A stretch of DNA of 64,000 nt from Ctenosaura bakeri. Its lineage: Eukaryota; Chordata; Lepidosauria; Squamata; Iguanidae. Below, piece by piece: positions 1-12,187 of this stretch. A model generated the notes under the pieces. It ran no database searches, was not told the DNA's origin, and worked only from the letters and a program-made list of their open reading frames with translations. Location: the NCBI GenBank assembly GCA_948474755.1, contig CAOLHI010001810.1, forward strand, positions 186,001 through 250,000, read 5' to 3'. Numbering within the stretch: position 1 is the first letter of the stretch; every line of letters starts with the position of its first letter. The position numbers and the translations under genes are program-made.

Positions 1-2640
1 CTGGGAGCTTTGAAACATGGCTGTGTTGGAGACATGTTGAGAACAAATGCAAGCACTGCCACCTCCAGTCTCTTTAACTTCAATGCCCCAAATTTTTTAG
101 CTAATGCAGCACTTTGTGAATGGTAAGGACAGATTATAATTTATTCTCCTTGAGCTTCAGATTTCTAAATGCTTCCTCTTCCAGACACAGTGATAGTAAC
201 ATAATTTAGATGATCTCACCTGAGCACTTTTTTCTAAGTTGTGTTATGAGATTCATCTGCAAGGAAGGAATAGTACTTCTTGCAAAAGTTACTGCACCTT
301 CCATAAAATCTAGTCTGTGGGTGGGTGGGAGGGGGGAGAGGGCATTTTACTGAAGGTGATTCCATGCCTTCGTTAGAGTCAGTAGAGAAGTAACCAAAAG
401 CACAGTGAAGAGAGGATGTATATAGCTTGGTATATTGTTGCAAATAATAAAAGCATGACTATGAAACTGAAAATTTGTATTTCAACTGGGTTATTGACAA
501 CAGAGGGGTTTTGTGAAATTCTTTCTCCTGCTGTCAACCCATTCCCTGTTTAGAATTCCTTTGGGGGAGGGTTTGTGTGGGTGGGTGTGGTAAAACCTCA
601 AATTGTAAACATGTGGCTGCATCGAAACTCCCTAGAAAGCTTTAAAGGGAGCTAATGCAGTATAGACAAGGCTCAAATCAAGCTGCTTTCAAATGAATGC
701 AGCCTTAAAAATATACTTAAAATTGATTTTTTTTTAAATTACAGCAATAACAGAAAGAAAGAAAAAACAGAGGATCTGGGCTTAATTTTACATGTTATGT
801 TTTTAAATAATGTTGAAGGTATTGTTTATGAGACATTGCCAAAGTAGATAACACAGTATTCTGGGTGTCTCTTTAAAACACTAGCAAAATAGTCACATTC
901 TGTGGAAACATTAATTGGCCAAGAAACTGGTAGATTTAGTCAGTGGTGTTTAGCATTAACCAGCTGACAGGAAACTATGTCTCCACTATTAAACCTGTCT
1001 AAAAATGTATAACTGAAATGTTAATATTGAACTACATAAATGCAAGTACTCTGACAAGTTCATAAAGCAGCCATGTAAAGTGTCTTGATGCTATGATGGA
1101 GATAATTTGGGGTGGTGGTAAATTCAGTTCCACTGAATTCCTGAAGCTGAAAGGCCACTTCAAAAATACAAAATTTCTAATCTTATCTAAAGTTTATAGT
1201 ACCATCTTTGTCCAGAGATATCCCAGGTTGGCTGATCTTCAGAGCCATTTCCAATGAATGCTGAATTGATTAGGCAGATATTTCTCCTGCTCCTGTGTAT
1301 TTCTGATGAGTGAATTGCTTGAAAATGGTCTTATGAAACTAGTTTCATTTTGTTGTAATTAAAGTGCAAGGGATCTTAGATGACACTTTTGTTCTAGACA
1401 CAGCAGAAAATTTCACATTCTTTTATATTTCAATGTTAGTTTGACAGTATAGACTAATACCCAGTATTATGTGGCTGCATCTGGAAAAAAATAAGCATTA
1501 GTAATCAGTAACTTCCTGGTAGTTGTGACACACACATAGCATTCTCTATTGGGTAATCTTGTTAGCAAGTGTCAAGGGAGTGGAAATTGCCCTGGTATTA
1601 AGCAAATTTTCTGTCTTTGCATGTAAGGCACTAAGCCTCAGATCCAGAGCTTGCTTTGTGACCTTTTTTCATGTCCACATGGAGTCTCCTTGCAAGCTGC
1701 CTTCCCTGTTGACTTAAATAGAGAGACAGCTCTCTGTGGATGTTTCTTTCCAGTGTGTAAAACTCTCACTTCCATTTGAAATGAAGAGGGAAGTTGATAG
1801 AGGCAAGAGAGCTTCATGTACACACTGAAATACCAGTAAGGAAGCTCTTGTTTGGGCTGCAAGTTTTCATTAAAGAGATATAACAGATAAGCACGTTTTT
1901 TGGATCAATTATCTCCAACCTGTCTCAGTTCTTGAACTGTGTTTTCAGGATAGTGAAGGCATTTTACTGGTGCTTAGGAGATATTAATGCCAGACTTATT
2001 TCATGTGACATGGAAATATTTGAGTATCCCAGTATCAGGAGATAACATATCGAAATATTCTGAACAGTTGACCTTCAATTACCTGACACCAGTATCTGTG
2101 TGACTTTTTCCAATCTGATGTGACTTTTGAGCACTTAGCAAGCAAACTGGGGAAGCTTCATTTAGCTTGCTGCTGTACAGACTTGTTTTTAGTAGAATGG
2201 ATTTGTTAGTGGGATTTTATTGTAGTGCTATTATTGGCTGCCCTTGTGGGTGAAAAGGGGGAGTGCATGCAACAGAGGCACAAGAGGCCCCAGTAATAGC
2301 GTTTGTTATGAAATAGGCACAGGTTTCCTTTTTTTATAACTTTTTTTGTTAAAAAAAAAAAGACTGTCTTAAAGCAGTTGTATTGGTACTTTTTCCCAAG
2401 TTTAGGTCAGTGTTGTCTTCCAGAACAAGTTTAAAGCATCACATCTGCATTGAACTTTTGCATCAACACATAGGAGTGGCAATTCCATTCTGAGCCAATT
2501 GTGTAAAATCCATTTTTATTTTTATGCAGTCCAACGAGTAGACAAGCTCAGAGTTAAAATTCTTAAAAGCACGTTTATGTAACAGGAATTGTTATGTATT
2601 AATACTTCAGTTTTCAATAAAGATTGACTGTGTTGCTTAT
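1..2640 (+). other. Candidate 3' UTR of a plus-strand gene converging on ARHGEF4
   Basis: No convincing coding ORF is present. The stretch is T-rich, has none of the repeat families seen elsewhere in the window, and ends in a canonical AATAAA followed by a GT-rich tract, which is how a long vertebrate 3' UTR looks. In other vertebrates I recall FAM168B as the neighbour convergent with ARHGEF4 and as having a long 3' UTR, so FAM168B is the natural guess. The name rests on synteny memory only, because no coding sequence of that gene is visible here. Confidence 0.4.
2616..2621 (+). terminator. Polyadenylation signal AATAAA, plus strand
   Basis: Canonical AATAAA followed within about 10-25 nt by a TG-rich stretch (GACTGTGTTGC, then TTGTGG), the usual arrangement of hexamer, cleavage site and GU-rich downstream element. 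It would end the transcript whose 3' UTR fills the start of the window. Confidence 0.5.
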
Positions 2641-5600
2641 TGTGGTCCTTCAGTCTTCTTTTGTTAACAGTTACATGTCCAAAGTCATTCTTACTAATTG
2701 TGAGCTCTCTTTGGCCTGTTTAAATAGGTCTGGAAATAGGTCTTCCCTGATGGTCTCTTGAGCCAGTGTAGCTCTGTCCATATCATAGCAGCATCTATTC
2801 CAGCATCATGTTATCCACAATGAACCAACATGACCACTAGTTATCTTGTGGGGAGGGGGCATGTTAAAACTGGAATTGGCTTTTGCCTCTTTTGGCTATA
2901 TGCTACAAGTTTCAGCCCTTGCAGTGCCAGATCTTAAAACTTCAAAGAACAGCTGCAAGTAATAGTAGATTGTGCATGTGTACAAACCTGAATAGTTTGC
3001 ACTTCAGTAGTAGATTGTGCGTGTGCATGTACAACCCCCAAAAAACAATGCTTCCTCCTCTGCTTTTTTTTTTAAGGTCCTTAATAGCAAACTAGCAGAC
3101 TTGTCTGTAAGCTTTGAGATCAGGGAAAATAAACCTTGTTAAGAAAATAGGAAAAAATATGAAATAGCAGGCAAACGGAGTTGTCATCTGTATGTTAACT
3201 AGTATTAGTCGTCATTTGTGTTTTCTTCAGAGTCACCAACCAGGATTCAGGCATGGAGACATTTATTCCATAGAACTGTGTAAAATGTGACTGTACAAAC
3301 CACAACATAGGCATTCGCTACCAGTTAAGAAAAACGTCATTACTGTTTAAGGGGGAAGCTGTGCTACGGCACAGGCTAAAGCAAAAGCAACAAATGTTTC
3401 CCACACTACTGTGTGTCTCTGCTTATGAAGACTTGAAAATATTGCCTGCCTCTAGCTATTCTAGAACAGCATGTTTCTACATTAACTCTTACTGATAGAT
3501 AGCATGAGGAAGTATTGTAGCCTGCACTTCAGCCGATGTGTTGTTGCTAAGGTTTGCTGTAGGGTCCATTTTAATACTTGGCATTCTTTTAGTGCTTGAA
3601 CCCACTTAAGAGAGAGATACATGAACACTGTACTGCTTGTGGTATAGCGTATGTTTATAGCATACACTGCTGTAGTGGAGGAACGTTGTAGCATTTTACA
3701 ATGTCCTTAAAAATGCCTGCAAGAATATTGTACAAAACTCTATGCAGTGTACTAATTTTGTTTGGTAACTTCAATTTCCATCTTGCAGTATTTGGACTAC
3801 AGTCTCTACTCAGTATTGATCACTGCTTCTTTCTTACTTCAGGAGGACAAGGAATGCTGAATGAGGTGCTGTGTAAATTCAATATTTTTCTAATTTGCTA
3901 AGTAGCTGTTGAATTTGCTTAAACAAAATACAATAAGCTGGACCCAAAGTTAAATGCATATTGCTCCTTCCCTATGGCAGCCTCTTGTTCCCTAGATATG
4001 CTGCACACATTCAAGGAACCTTCCTAGCTGGAGTCACCCATGTGGGGATAGGTGATCCTCCCAAATTAAATAGACCCATTTTAAGCCCTTCTATCCATGG
4101 CAGAAAGACCTTGATGGGAAAAAACTTCATGTGGGATATTATGAACGGATCAGCAATGTATTTTGATATGCCCCCATAGACATGTTCTGTATAACTAGAA
4201 CAGAGTGAGTCATGTGTCTAAAAGCCATGCTGTATTCTTTTGTTTTCAGACACTACTAGTTACCTCTTTCACCTCTGTTCATTCTAGATTCTGACTACAC
4301 TCAGCCCTCCACATTCATTAGGGTTAGGGGGCAGGATCCCTGCAAAAGTGGAAAAAATGACAACTATCAAATTGTGTGTATCCTTGTAGGAAGTGGGCTG
4401 AGGCATAATAGGAAGAGCTGGTACCCAGGGCTCAAACCAGGTTAGGGAAAGGAGCAGTTCAGCATGGTAGCCCTATACTTCCTCTCTCTCACCTACTCCC
4501 TTCTTGGATGGGTGGGGGGCATTGGGAGAGAATTTGTGGTGAGAAATTGGGTTGTGAATTGTCCTTAGCTGTCCAGGCAGTGGCTGGAGGAGGAGAAGGA
4601 GGACAACCAGAGGCAAGTTTTTAAAGGGCTGCATGGCCTGACTGGAGTGGCTGAGAGGGAAAGTTCCCCTGGAAAAGGAGCACCTGAAATGGTGGGTAGG
4701 GAGAAACTCACAAATCTGAGAAGGTCAAACCTGCAAATGTGGAAGGCTGACTGTATTTGTGTGTGGATTTCCTGACTTCATGTGTGGATTTCTTAACTTG
4801 ATTTAGTACCAACTTTCATCATATACCCTTTCCCTGTTTTGGATTCTGCCCTTATTTAATCAATCTGTATTCAAAAAAGAAACTTAGAGGGCACAGTATT
4901 TGCAATGCTGAGCATTGATTATGAAGGAAATGCCACAGGTTATTACCACAATCTAATCATGGTATCTTGCTGTTGTTTTTCAAGTTTCTTCTGGTGCAGT
5001 CAACATTTCTTTTCAAATCCATACATCCATAAACATAATTGTATGGTAGTTGATATCTGAATTGAACTGCACTGTTCATACTGGAAGTATTAGCATGTCG
5101 TCGTGATGTGTCATACCATTTGTGATTTTAAAAGTAAATCATGGAGCTTGACTGCATAGGAACCTGGGCTGTGCACCTTACCATACTACTCACCCAAACA
5201 GACTTGGAGATGATACTGTTCTTGCCAGGTTTCTTACATAACTTTCGTTTGGAATGGCAAGGGGCAGAAGAATTTACTTTCTGTTACAGATGAAAGAGTA
5301 GCTTTCTGAAGAGTATCTTCAGAACTGTAACATGAAAGTCATAACAGTAGCAAATATGACATGCTATCGCCCTCCTTTTTTCCCCAGCAGGCTTGTGTTT
5401 GAGGAATGTTGCACCTTGAGCAACTACTAACAAAGACAGCACTTGTGTTGAGGGTTTTGGCTTGATAATGATGAGATGATGGTCCTCCCAGCTCTGATAG
5501 GATTAAGGGAAACACATAAGCTTTCAGGTGTCGCTTTTATGCCAAGAGACTTAGATAATACATATCAGTCATTTCATCTCTTAGCACTTAGGAGACTTGC

Positions 5601-7685
5601 AGGTGATTGAGTAAACTGAAAACTGTTGGGTTGAATCTTTTGAGCATCTTGTGTGAAGAAAAGGTCCATTTGCCTGTTCAGGAGAAAAGATTTTTGATTT
5701 CTCCTGATCTCATCTTCCAGTTCTTTTCTCTTTCATTGTGCTACCTCCCATGCAGTTTCTAAGGATCCAGCAATCATCACCAGCAGTTTTGCAAGGGTTG
5801 CAGCAGGTAGGAGATGACTGAATCCTTTCCACAAGCAAATCTACCTGCAGTTCTTAGGATGCAGCCAAGTGCATTCAAAACAATAAGACCCAAAACAAAA
5901 GGGGTCCCCCTGGCTATGGTAGCTAATTCACATATGCAAATAGTCACCACGCAGTGCTATATAAAGTACATGCAGGTGAACTGGCCTTTAAATCTTTGGG
6001 ATAGGAAGCTCTTTGGTTCTCCTGGGTGTTCCTGAACTACTAGTCCCATCATGCCTCACCATTCCCTAGGGTTGTTGAGAAGCACAATTCAAGGATAGCT
6101 GGAGAGCCACAGTTTGCTGGCCCTCAGGGAAGGTCATGTATCTCGGTCTTGCTTGCAACCCGTACTGACCACTCGAGAGTAACTCAGTGCTGGTTCTTGT
6201 ACCTGTAATGTTTTTTTTGTAACATACACACAGACACACTGAGTGGAAATCACTTTTACAAGTTTATGAAATTAAATGTTGTCCCCCTCCTCACTGGGGG
6301 AAAAGATATAGTGCAAGAAATGAATCTGTACATGCTTCTGGATTTGTGTGACTGTAGATTGATCAGCTGTGGTTGGACATTGCATCTCTACATCAGACCG
6401 AAGAATGCTCGATTCTCCTGCAGTCGTCTCATCTCAGAATAAGCTGATTTTTTTTTTCTTTTAACTTCACAGTACGGAAATCCCTAAATGATGGGATTAA
6501 GTCTGTTTCAGTCATTTATGGCTTCTATCTATTTCACTACTATAAGGCAATTTTCTTCCCCAATCAAGGATTATATGAGTTTCAAGTGCCATTGTCTAAA
6601 CACATGCTCTCCGATTGGAACTCTGTGTCCCTGTCTACCTGGAAGCAACCCCACTTCCCCTGAAGACAACTGCATGGACAACACAGTTTCCAAGTAATAC
6701 TGATTTGCTTGCAAGTGCCTGGTAAATCTGAAAATCATCTTTTAACTCATCTATGTCTCTTATAGTTAGGAATATAGGCTTACAAATGTGGGTCTTTTTT
6801 CTTTAGTGGAAAAAAATAGACAAAACAGGCATCAAGTTAACATCTGACAAGACAGATTACAAACTCTTACAAAATACAGTTATCTGCACTTTTACCATAA
6901 ATAAACATTTAAAAAACATTGACAAAAATTTTCATTGGCCAGGAATTATGGCAAAGTGTTGCTAGAAAGAAAGAAAAAAGTAATTCAAAGTGAATTTAGG
7001 CACATTTCCCCCTTCCCCCACAACATACATCAACTCAGGTAAATTGCAAAGGTCTTGGTTGTTAGTCATGCTTCAGGTTTGTCAGTTATTTTCTGGTTGC
7101 TTCTCAGTAGTTTGCTTTTAACTAAGGTAGGTTGAAAGGTGCCTCTCTGGGAACACTCAGTCTGTTTCAGGATTTCTATGAAAAAGGGTAGGAAAGGGAG
7201 TCCATCACTCCAGAAAAATGTCTAACAGCAGCAGCAACACTAAACAGCTGCTCAGAGCAAAGGCCAAGCAAGTCTATGAACTACCATGTCCACTTACCTT
7301 CTTGGTTCTAGCAGCCTTACTGGAACTGATGAGGAATCATGTTCCAAGGGGAGGAGCATGTCCAAAAGGAAAGCAACAAAATGTAGAAGTTCAAGAAAAA
7401 TAAAAGGATGCAGGTGGTAGGAAGAGATTTCTAACTCTTTTGTTTTCTCTTGGATACTCAACAAGTTAGATGCACGTTCAAGTCACTTTCACATACATAC
7501 AAACGCACATGTGACGTCATAATTCTTCTGAACCTCGTCTGGCCCAAAGAAAGGAGTATGAAGGGGAGGGAAAATGCTATCCCTCGGAAAACCAGGAGAG
7601 GGAGCCAGTGCTTAGTTTTGCAGGGTTTGATGCATAAAGTGCTTTCTCAAAAGATATTTCAGGCACAGGATTGGACTGCTTCCCC
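2641..7685. other. Intergenic spacer plus ARHGEF4 3' UTR, boundary unresolved
   Basis: The ARHGEF4 stop codon lies at 7686-7688 on the minus strand, so its 3' UTR runs leftward from here. No clearly positioned minus-strand AATAAA (TTTATT on the plus strand) was seen just below the stop, so the cleavage site could not be fixed. A Tigger-like element sits at 4297-4755. The remaining ORFs are short and have no recognisable domains. Confidence 0.5.
4297..4755. mobile_element. Tigger/pogo-like miniature DNA transposon
   Basis: The left end resembles CAGCCCTCCACATTC and the right end is the inverted counterpart (GTGGAAGGCTGACTGTA). Both ends lie at TA, as expected for a Tc1/mariner-superfamily insertion. 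Three other elements with the same ends occur at 10519-10947, 26391-26878 and 59410-60195. There is no transposase ORF, so the copy is non-autonomous. Family assignment is by recognition of the termini. Confidence 0.6.
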
Positions 7686-7843
7686 TTATTTTCGAAAGGG
7701 TGCCAGCCTGCTGATGTTCTGCCAGAAGTTGGAGGGCTTGCGCTTGGGCTCTGCCAGCATGAAGACTTGCTGCTGGGGGAGATTGGTAGGTAATGTGGGG
7801 TGCTTTTGGCGCATCAAAAAATCATAATATGTCCTGGTGACCA
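7686..7843 (-). CDS. ARHGEF4: ARHGEF4 last coding exon, C-terminal tail and stop
   Basis: This exon encodes residues 459-509 of the visible protein plus the stop. It completes a split valine codon, then carries [25 protein letters not shown] and the conserved end [13 protein letters not shown] followed by TAA. The acceptor is TTATCCACAG with a pyrimidine-rich stretch upstream. Asef-family GEFs share this basic C-terminal tail, which in the known proteins takes part in autoinhibition and APC-dependent regulation together with the SH3 domain. The frame agrees with the 78-nt exon upstream. The 125-residue plus-strand ORF over this exon is its antisense shadow. Confidence 0.85.
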
Positions 7844-10026
7844 CTGTGGATAACATGAGCAAAAAGACAAAATGTTACTTTGATGCTGCCTTGATGCATT
7901 TTCCCTATGTCATAATACAAAAGAAAAGTTTCTCTTAATTTCTTTCTTTGGAAGTGTTGTACCTTGCCTTTTCAAGAAAAATTTCCATTAACAGCTACTA
8001 GCTATGATGTCGTGGAATCTACTTTGTGTTTTAATCTGAAGTTTAAAGGACTGATCCAAGAAACAATCTATTTTGGTTATAAGGATCAACACCATGGATA
8101 CTGCCTTTAAAGTTCTGAGTAAAACCTTGAGCAGATTTATGAATCCATTCACAATGGAGCCATCAGCTACCACTAAAAGTTTTAAAGGAGCTTTCATACT
8201 TTAAAAGCCTGTTTTTTATCATACTACATAGAATTTTTGTAAGGAGCATGGAAGAGCAGATGAATTATGATCTCTATTCTCAAGCCATATTCAGTACAGT
8301 TTCTACCTACGTAAGTCATTCATGGTGGTTATGTGTTCCTATGTGATTATGCTGGTGAGAGCATATTCCTTTCATTGGCACAATATGTTTGTTACTAGCT
8401 TAGACTGTCACATTTACTGAGGTTGCTTCTCTTGAAAGTTATTAGCAATGATGGCTTCCTGGAACTACAATATCCACTGATCTTCTCACCCTCAATACTG
8501 ATGGCTGGGGAGCAACAGGAGAAAGAACCAGCCCAAAGTATTCTGCTATCTCAGGCACAATGCTATCACTACCATTCACCCAAGGCAACACAGGTAGTTC
8601 CCAAAGCCAGTCAAGTTGTTTTTGTACATGTGGCAGAAATTCTCCCCATTACTAACACAATAAATGGCCATTCGCTTCACTTCACAATCTGCTGCCTGAG
8701 GCTTAATGGCATAATCTATTATCTACCTGCCCTGCCTGTAGGCTTTCCAGAGGCATATCATTGGCCAGATGGTCTTCTTAATGGACCTTTGCTGTGATCA
8801 AGCAAGGCTTTCTTATGTTTCTGCTCCAATATATCTATTTTATACATTAATATCAACTAACTACTGTTGACCACCTTGTAAAACAGACTTGATGGTGGGA
8901 TGGGAGATGGCAGAGATAATATTTTGGGTTTGAATGGTCTTGAAGTGAATCCAGCCCAGTCCATTTTATTCAAAGTCAGTGTACGCATTTCATTCTGTAA
9001 TCTCCATAGTTCATGTCAGAGAAATATAGACTGTCCAGAAAATGATCTTTTCTAGATCATATTAGACAACTATAGTACTAGAAATACAGTAGACTTTCCT
9101 GGTATGGCACGATGACCTAAATTTGTATGACTGAAGCATCCAATTCTGAACATAGCTTCCAAACCTTACTATAGATTTGAGATTTTACCCTTGCGCTTCT
9201 CACAAAGTGCAGCTTTGGACAGACTAACTGAAAGATGAGTTTGGTTTGCAAACATGGGGAGGGAAGCATACATACATAGGCCCACCCTATGCACAAGATC
9301 AGGACCTGCAAATTTAACCTACTGTTAATTCAAATGTGCACTATACTGTACATCTGAATCCATGTTAGGTAGCACAGTAGTTTCTCATTTCTTCCTCTGA
9401 TGTAGCAAGGTTACCTTGTAAAGTGGAAGCAGGTTGCTGGCACCATTTTTAATACTGTTGGTACTTACTTTGTCTCACAAGGCTTCACAGCCTCTCTGAG
9501 GAGATACCAATCCTATGATTGCTGTGCAACCACAGAGCTTCAGAGGATTAGGAATAGCACTCACCACTGAAGTGCAAGGGTAAATGGTCAATCTAATATC
9601 CAGATTGGGCCCCAGCTACTCCACCATAGTGCTAGTGATTGTCCCTTGCAGAGGCACAACCTGGAAAGGCCAATTATGTTTCCTCTTAGCATCCAAAAAC
9701 CTTATACAGAGTCAGAAAACCTAAGTTGATATATATTCCTGTATGTGGAGGGTTTTTAAAACACAAAAAAATAGATATCTGTAAGCCATAGAGCAGGTGC
9801 AAATTACAAAGCTTACATAGCCTAAGAATGGATGTTCGTACACCTCTAGCAGAAGTCCTACTATTGCTAAAGATAGGAGGGTTTGTAACCTGCTCGTGTT
9901 AAGTATCCAGGTTGCATTATGACCTGTTTATGTTAAGTATTTTTATTTTCATGTTGTGTTGTGATGTGAGGACAAGGAGCAGAAGACAGAATGAGAGAGA
10001 GACAAAGACCCACTATTCAAACTTGC
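7844..10026. other. ARHGEF4 intron between the last two coding exons
   Basis: Bounded by a GC donor at the 10027 exon and an AG acceptor at 7844-7845. It contains a 124-codon plus-strand ORF (8423-8797) with no recognisable domain or motif, which I do not consider a gene. No repeat was identified with confidence. Confidence 0.6.
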
Positions 10027-10104
10027 CTTTTGGTTTTCCACTCTGGTTCTGTTTGCTGGCATTAAGCATGGCTTGTTTCTTCTGTACCTCAGTAATGGAA
10101 AAAC
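10027..10104 (-). CDS. ARHGEF4: ARHGEF4 penultimate coding exon (78 nt)
   Basis: The exon encodes residues 433-457 and completes Gly432. It reads FSITEVQKKQAMLNASKQ, then NQSGKPK, matching the segment just after the PH domain of ARHGEF4 (human FSITELQRKQAMLNASKQ). The acceptor is CTTCAAG|GT. The donor side is AAAAG|GCAAGT, a GC-AG donor with otherwise ideal consensus, and no GT donor in register is present. Length 78 nt with phase 1 at both ends means skipping would keep the frame, so this exon is a candidate for alternative inclusion. Confidence 0.85.
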
Positions 10105-10299
10105 CTTGAAGAGGAAACAAAATTCATTAACGCAGCCACACTTTTGTAAAGTCCATTATGAAAATACATACAAAACAATCTGGAAATCTAGGGGACAGGA
10201 GATTAACTGGAAAATCTTAATGTATGCAGCAAAAATTACACCAGCAGTGTAATTCTAGACATACTTACTTGAAAATCAGCTGAACTTGCCCAAATTAGT

Positions 10300-10400
10300 T
10301 TTTTTGAACTACATCTCCCAGAATCCTCCACTCAGCAAGTTCACTGGTCATACACGCTGAGAGAGCTGAAGTCCAAAAAGGGTAACTTTTCCAAGCTCTG
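10300..10400. repeat. Palindromic hAT-like short repeat
   Basis: The copy carries a GAACTACATCTCCCAGAATCC arm and a partly inverted AAGTCCAAAAAG...CCAAGCTCTG arm. Related copies lie near 27100-27190, 29910-30005, 53770-53900, 57300-57435 and 61570-61705. The shared feature is a 'tacaactcccagaatc' core and its reverse complement, a common non-autonomous DNA transposon pattern in reptile genomes. Confidence 0.45.
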
Positions 10401-10518
10401 GAAATGTCCCATGTTTTCCATGAAACGTACTTCCAAATAAGGATGCACACATACACAGGACTGTTGTCCAAGTATGACTGCAATATTGAAATTGTCCAGG
10501 TGAAGCCTAGAATAATTC

Positions 10519-10947
10519 TACAGCGGCTCCTCAACTTTTGTGAGGGTTGGGGATGCAGAATCCTTGTGAAAGTCAAAAAAGCTGCAAATAACTCCCCCCT
10601 AGCCTGAGTTAGTACTCTCCTTCCCATTTCAGTGTTCCTCCTCTCAATTCTCCCCTTTCTATTCTCTTGCCTTTTCCCTGGGTGTGCTGCCTTCCTCCTT
10701 CATGCCCAGGCAAAAGGCAAGCAAATGGGATGGAGCAGCGCTGCACATGGAGAAGACACATGCATGCCTCCCTCCATTCGCCCCCTCCCATTCTCTTGCC
10801 TTTTGCCCAGGTGTCGAGAAGGAAGGCACAGCACACCTGGGCAAAAGGCAAGGGAATGGGAGGGGGAGAATGGAAGAGGCAAGTAGGTGCCTCTTGAATA
10901 ATCAAGTTTGCAAAGATCAAACCCACAAATATGGAGGGAGGACTGTA
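10519..10947. mobile_element. Tigger/pogo-like miniature DNA transposon with purine-rich internal inverted repeats
   Basis: The left end is TACAGCGGCTCCTCAACTTT and the right end AATATGGAGGGAGGACTGTA, with TA at both borders. The interior contains several inverted copies of a CCCAGG/GGGAATGGGAGGGG-type block, which gives rise to overlapping ORFs on both strands (10609-11040) that are not genes. Confidence 0.6.
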
Positions 10948-11943
10948 GTTGGAACTCAAGCTCAACAACATGTGCTTCTTGGACAGTATGATCCACAACC
11001 AACTTGGCTGCTTCCACAGTATTGCGTGCCTCCTTGGTAGTCTCCTATTCTAGTTTAATGTTGCTTTGCTCTCTCAGTAATGCAGGTATTAGAGCACATA
11101 GGTCACACAGTCCTGCCTGAGGGGTATACAGTCTACATCTAACTGAAAACACTGGTGTAGGGCATAGGTCAAGCATTAACAAACATGGAAGATATAGGTG
11201 GAAATGCAGATAATAATAAAGGTGAGGCTGGAACAACAAAGTCCTAAGGGACCTTACAGAATACCAGTTATTAAAGCATGGAGCTTTGCAGATTATAGCT
11301 TGCCTGCCTTACCTAGGATAAGCAACAGTTCTGTGTATGATCAATGTCAGGAATGCAATTGTCACTTTCAGTACTGTTTGGATTGCATTTCCCTCTAGCT
11401 TCACTCTATGTGTGCATATATGTACATACATACGTGCTCAAACACATATCCTACACATGACATTCTGGATAAGCATGCATCTTATGAAGTGGGATTGTAA
11501 CAAATGTCTTAACTCTAAGGTGGCAACGGATTCTAAGTGGCTTTTACTACAACAGGCAACAGCACGTCCTTTGGAAGTTCCCACAATGATGAGGCTAGAG
11601 TTGCTCAGGAAGGGCTTTGAGGTTTTTAGAAAAAAGGACATGAAGGAGGTAATGGGTGTGGAAGATAGTTTGAGGGATGGGGCAACAAAATGGGAAAAGG
11701 AAACAAGGGACTTACTATTTGATGAGCTTCAGGCATGTTCTTACTAGACAGTATATTGATAAGAAAGATTACCTAAGATGTACCTCTGAAAATGTGTGCA
11801 TTATTTTATTTGCTGCATCAAGAATGGAAAACATTCTGAAAGAGGATAAAGTGGGGTGGCTGAGAAACCTCAGTAGAAGAGGTTCCTATCTGCATAACAG
11901 CTTTTCAGAATCTACAGTAATAACCCTACTGGTAGTTCCATAC

Positions 11944-12187
11944 CGGTTTCCTGGTCTAGCTGAACCTGCTTCCTTTCATTCTCAAATGCCTTGAGCCAGC
12001 GCTGTTTCTGTTCTGGTTTTTTGGCGCAGAATAAGTGGACTTCTTCCATGTCCCTACAGTGCAATTTGAATGCATTTTTAACTGTGATATTGAAGTCCTT
12101 ATCCTTCCCATCTTCCACATCCAGAATCTCCATGTTGTCCATGCTGATTCGACTCTTATAATACAAGATGTCACGTCGCAGGAGATC
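11944..12187 (-). CDS. ARHGEF4: ARHGEF4 exon, C-terminal half of the PH domain
   Basis: This exon encodes residues 351-431 plus one base. It starts [18 protein letters not shown], continues with the acidic turn VEDGKDKDF and VKNAFKLH, and ends with the long PH C-terminal helix ([22 protein letters not shown]). The acceptor is TTCTCTCTTAG and the donor is the weak CCG|GTATGG. Entry and exit phases (0 and 1) fit the neighbouring exons. The ORF continues a few codons past the donor in genomic DNA, but homology supports splicing at GTATGG. Confidence 0.88.

Noticed and set aside
7450..7827. 125-residue plus-strand ORF
   Set aside because: It runs antisense over the last ARHGEF4 coding exon, whose minus-strand frame is clearly homologous and has correct splice signals.
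8423..8797. 124-residue plus-strand ORF in an ARHGEF4 intron
   Set aside because: No recognisable domain, signal peptide or codon pattern, and no splice or promoter context. A chance ORF or old repeat is more likely.
10609..11040. Several overlapping ORFs on both strands
   Set aside because: They arise from the inverted GC-rich blocks of a Tigger-like element.
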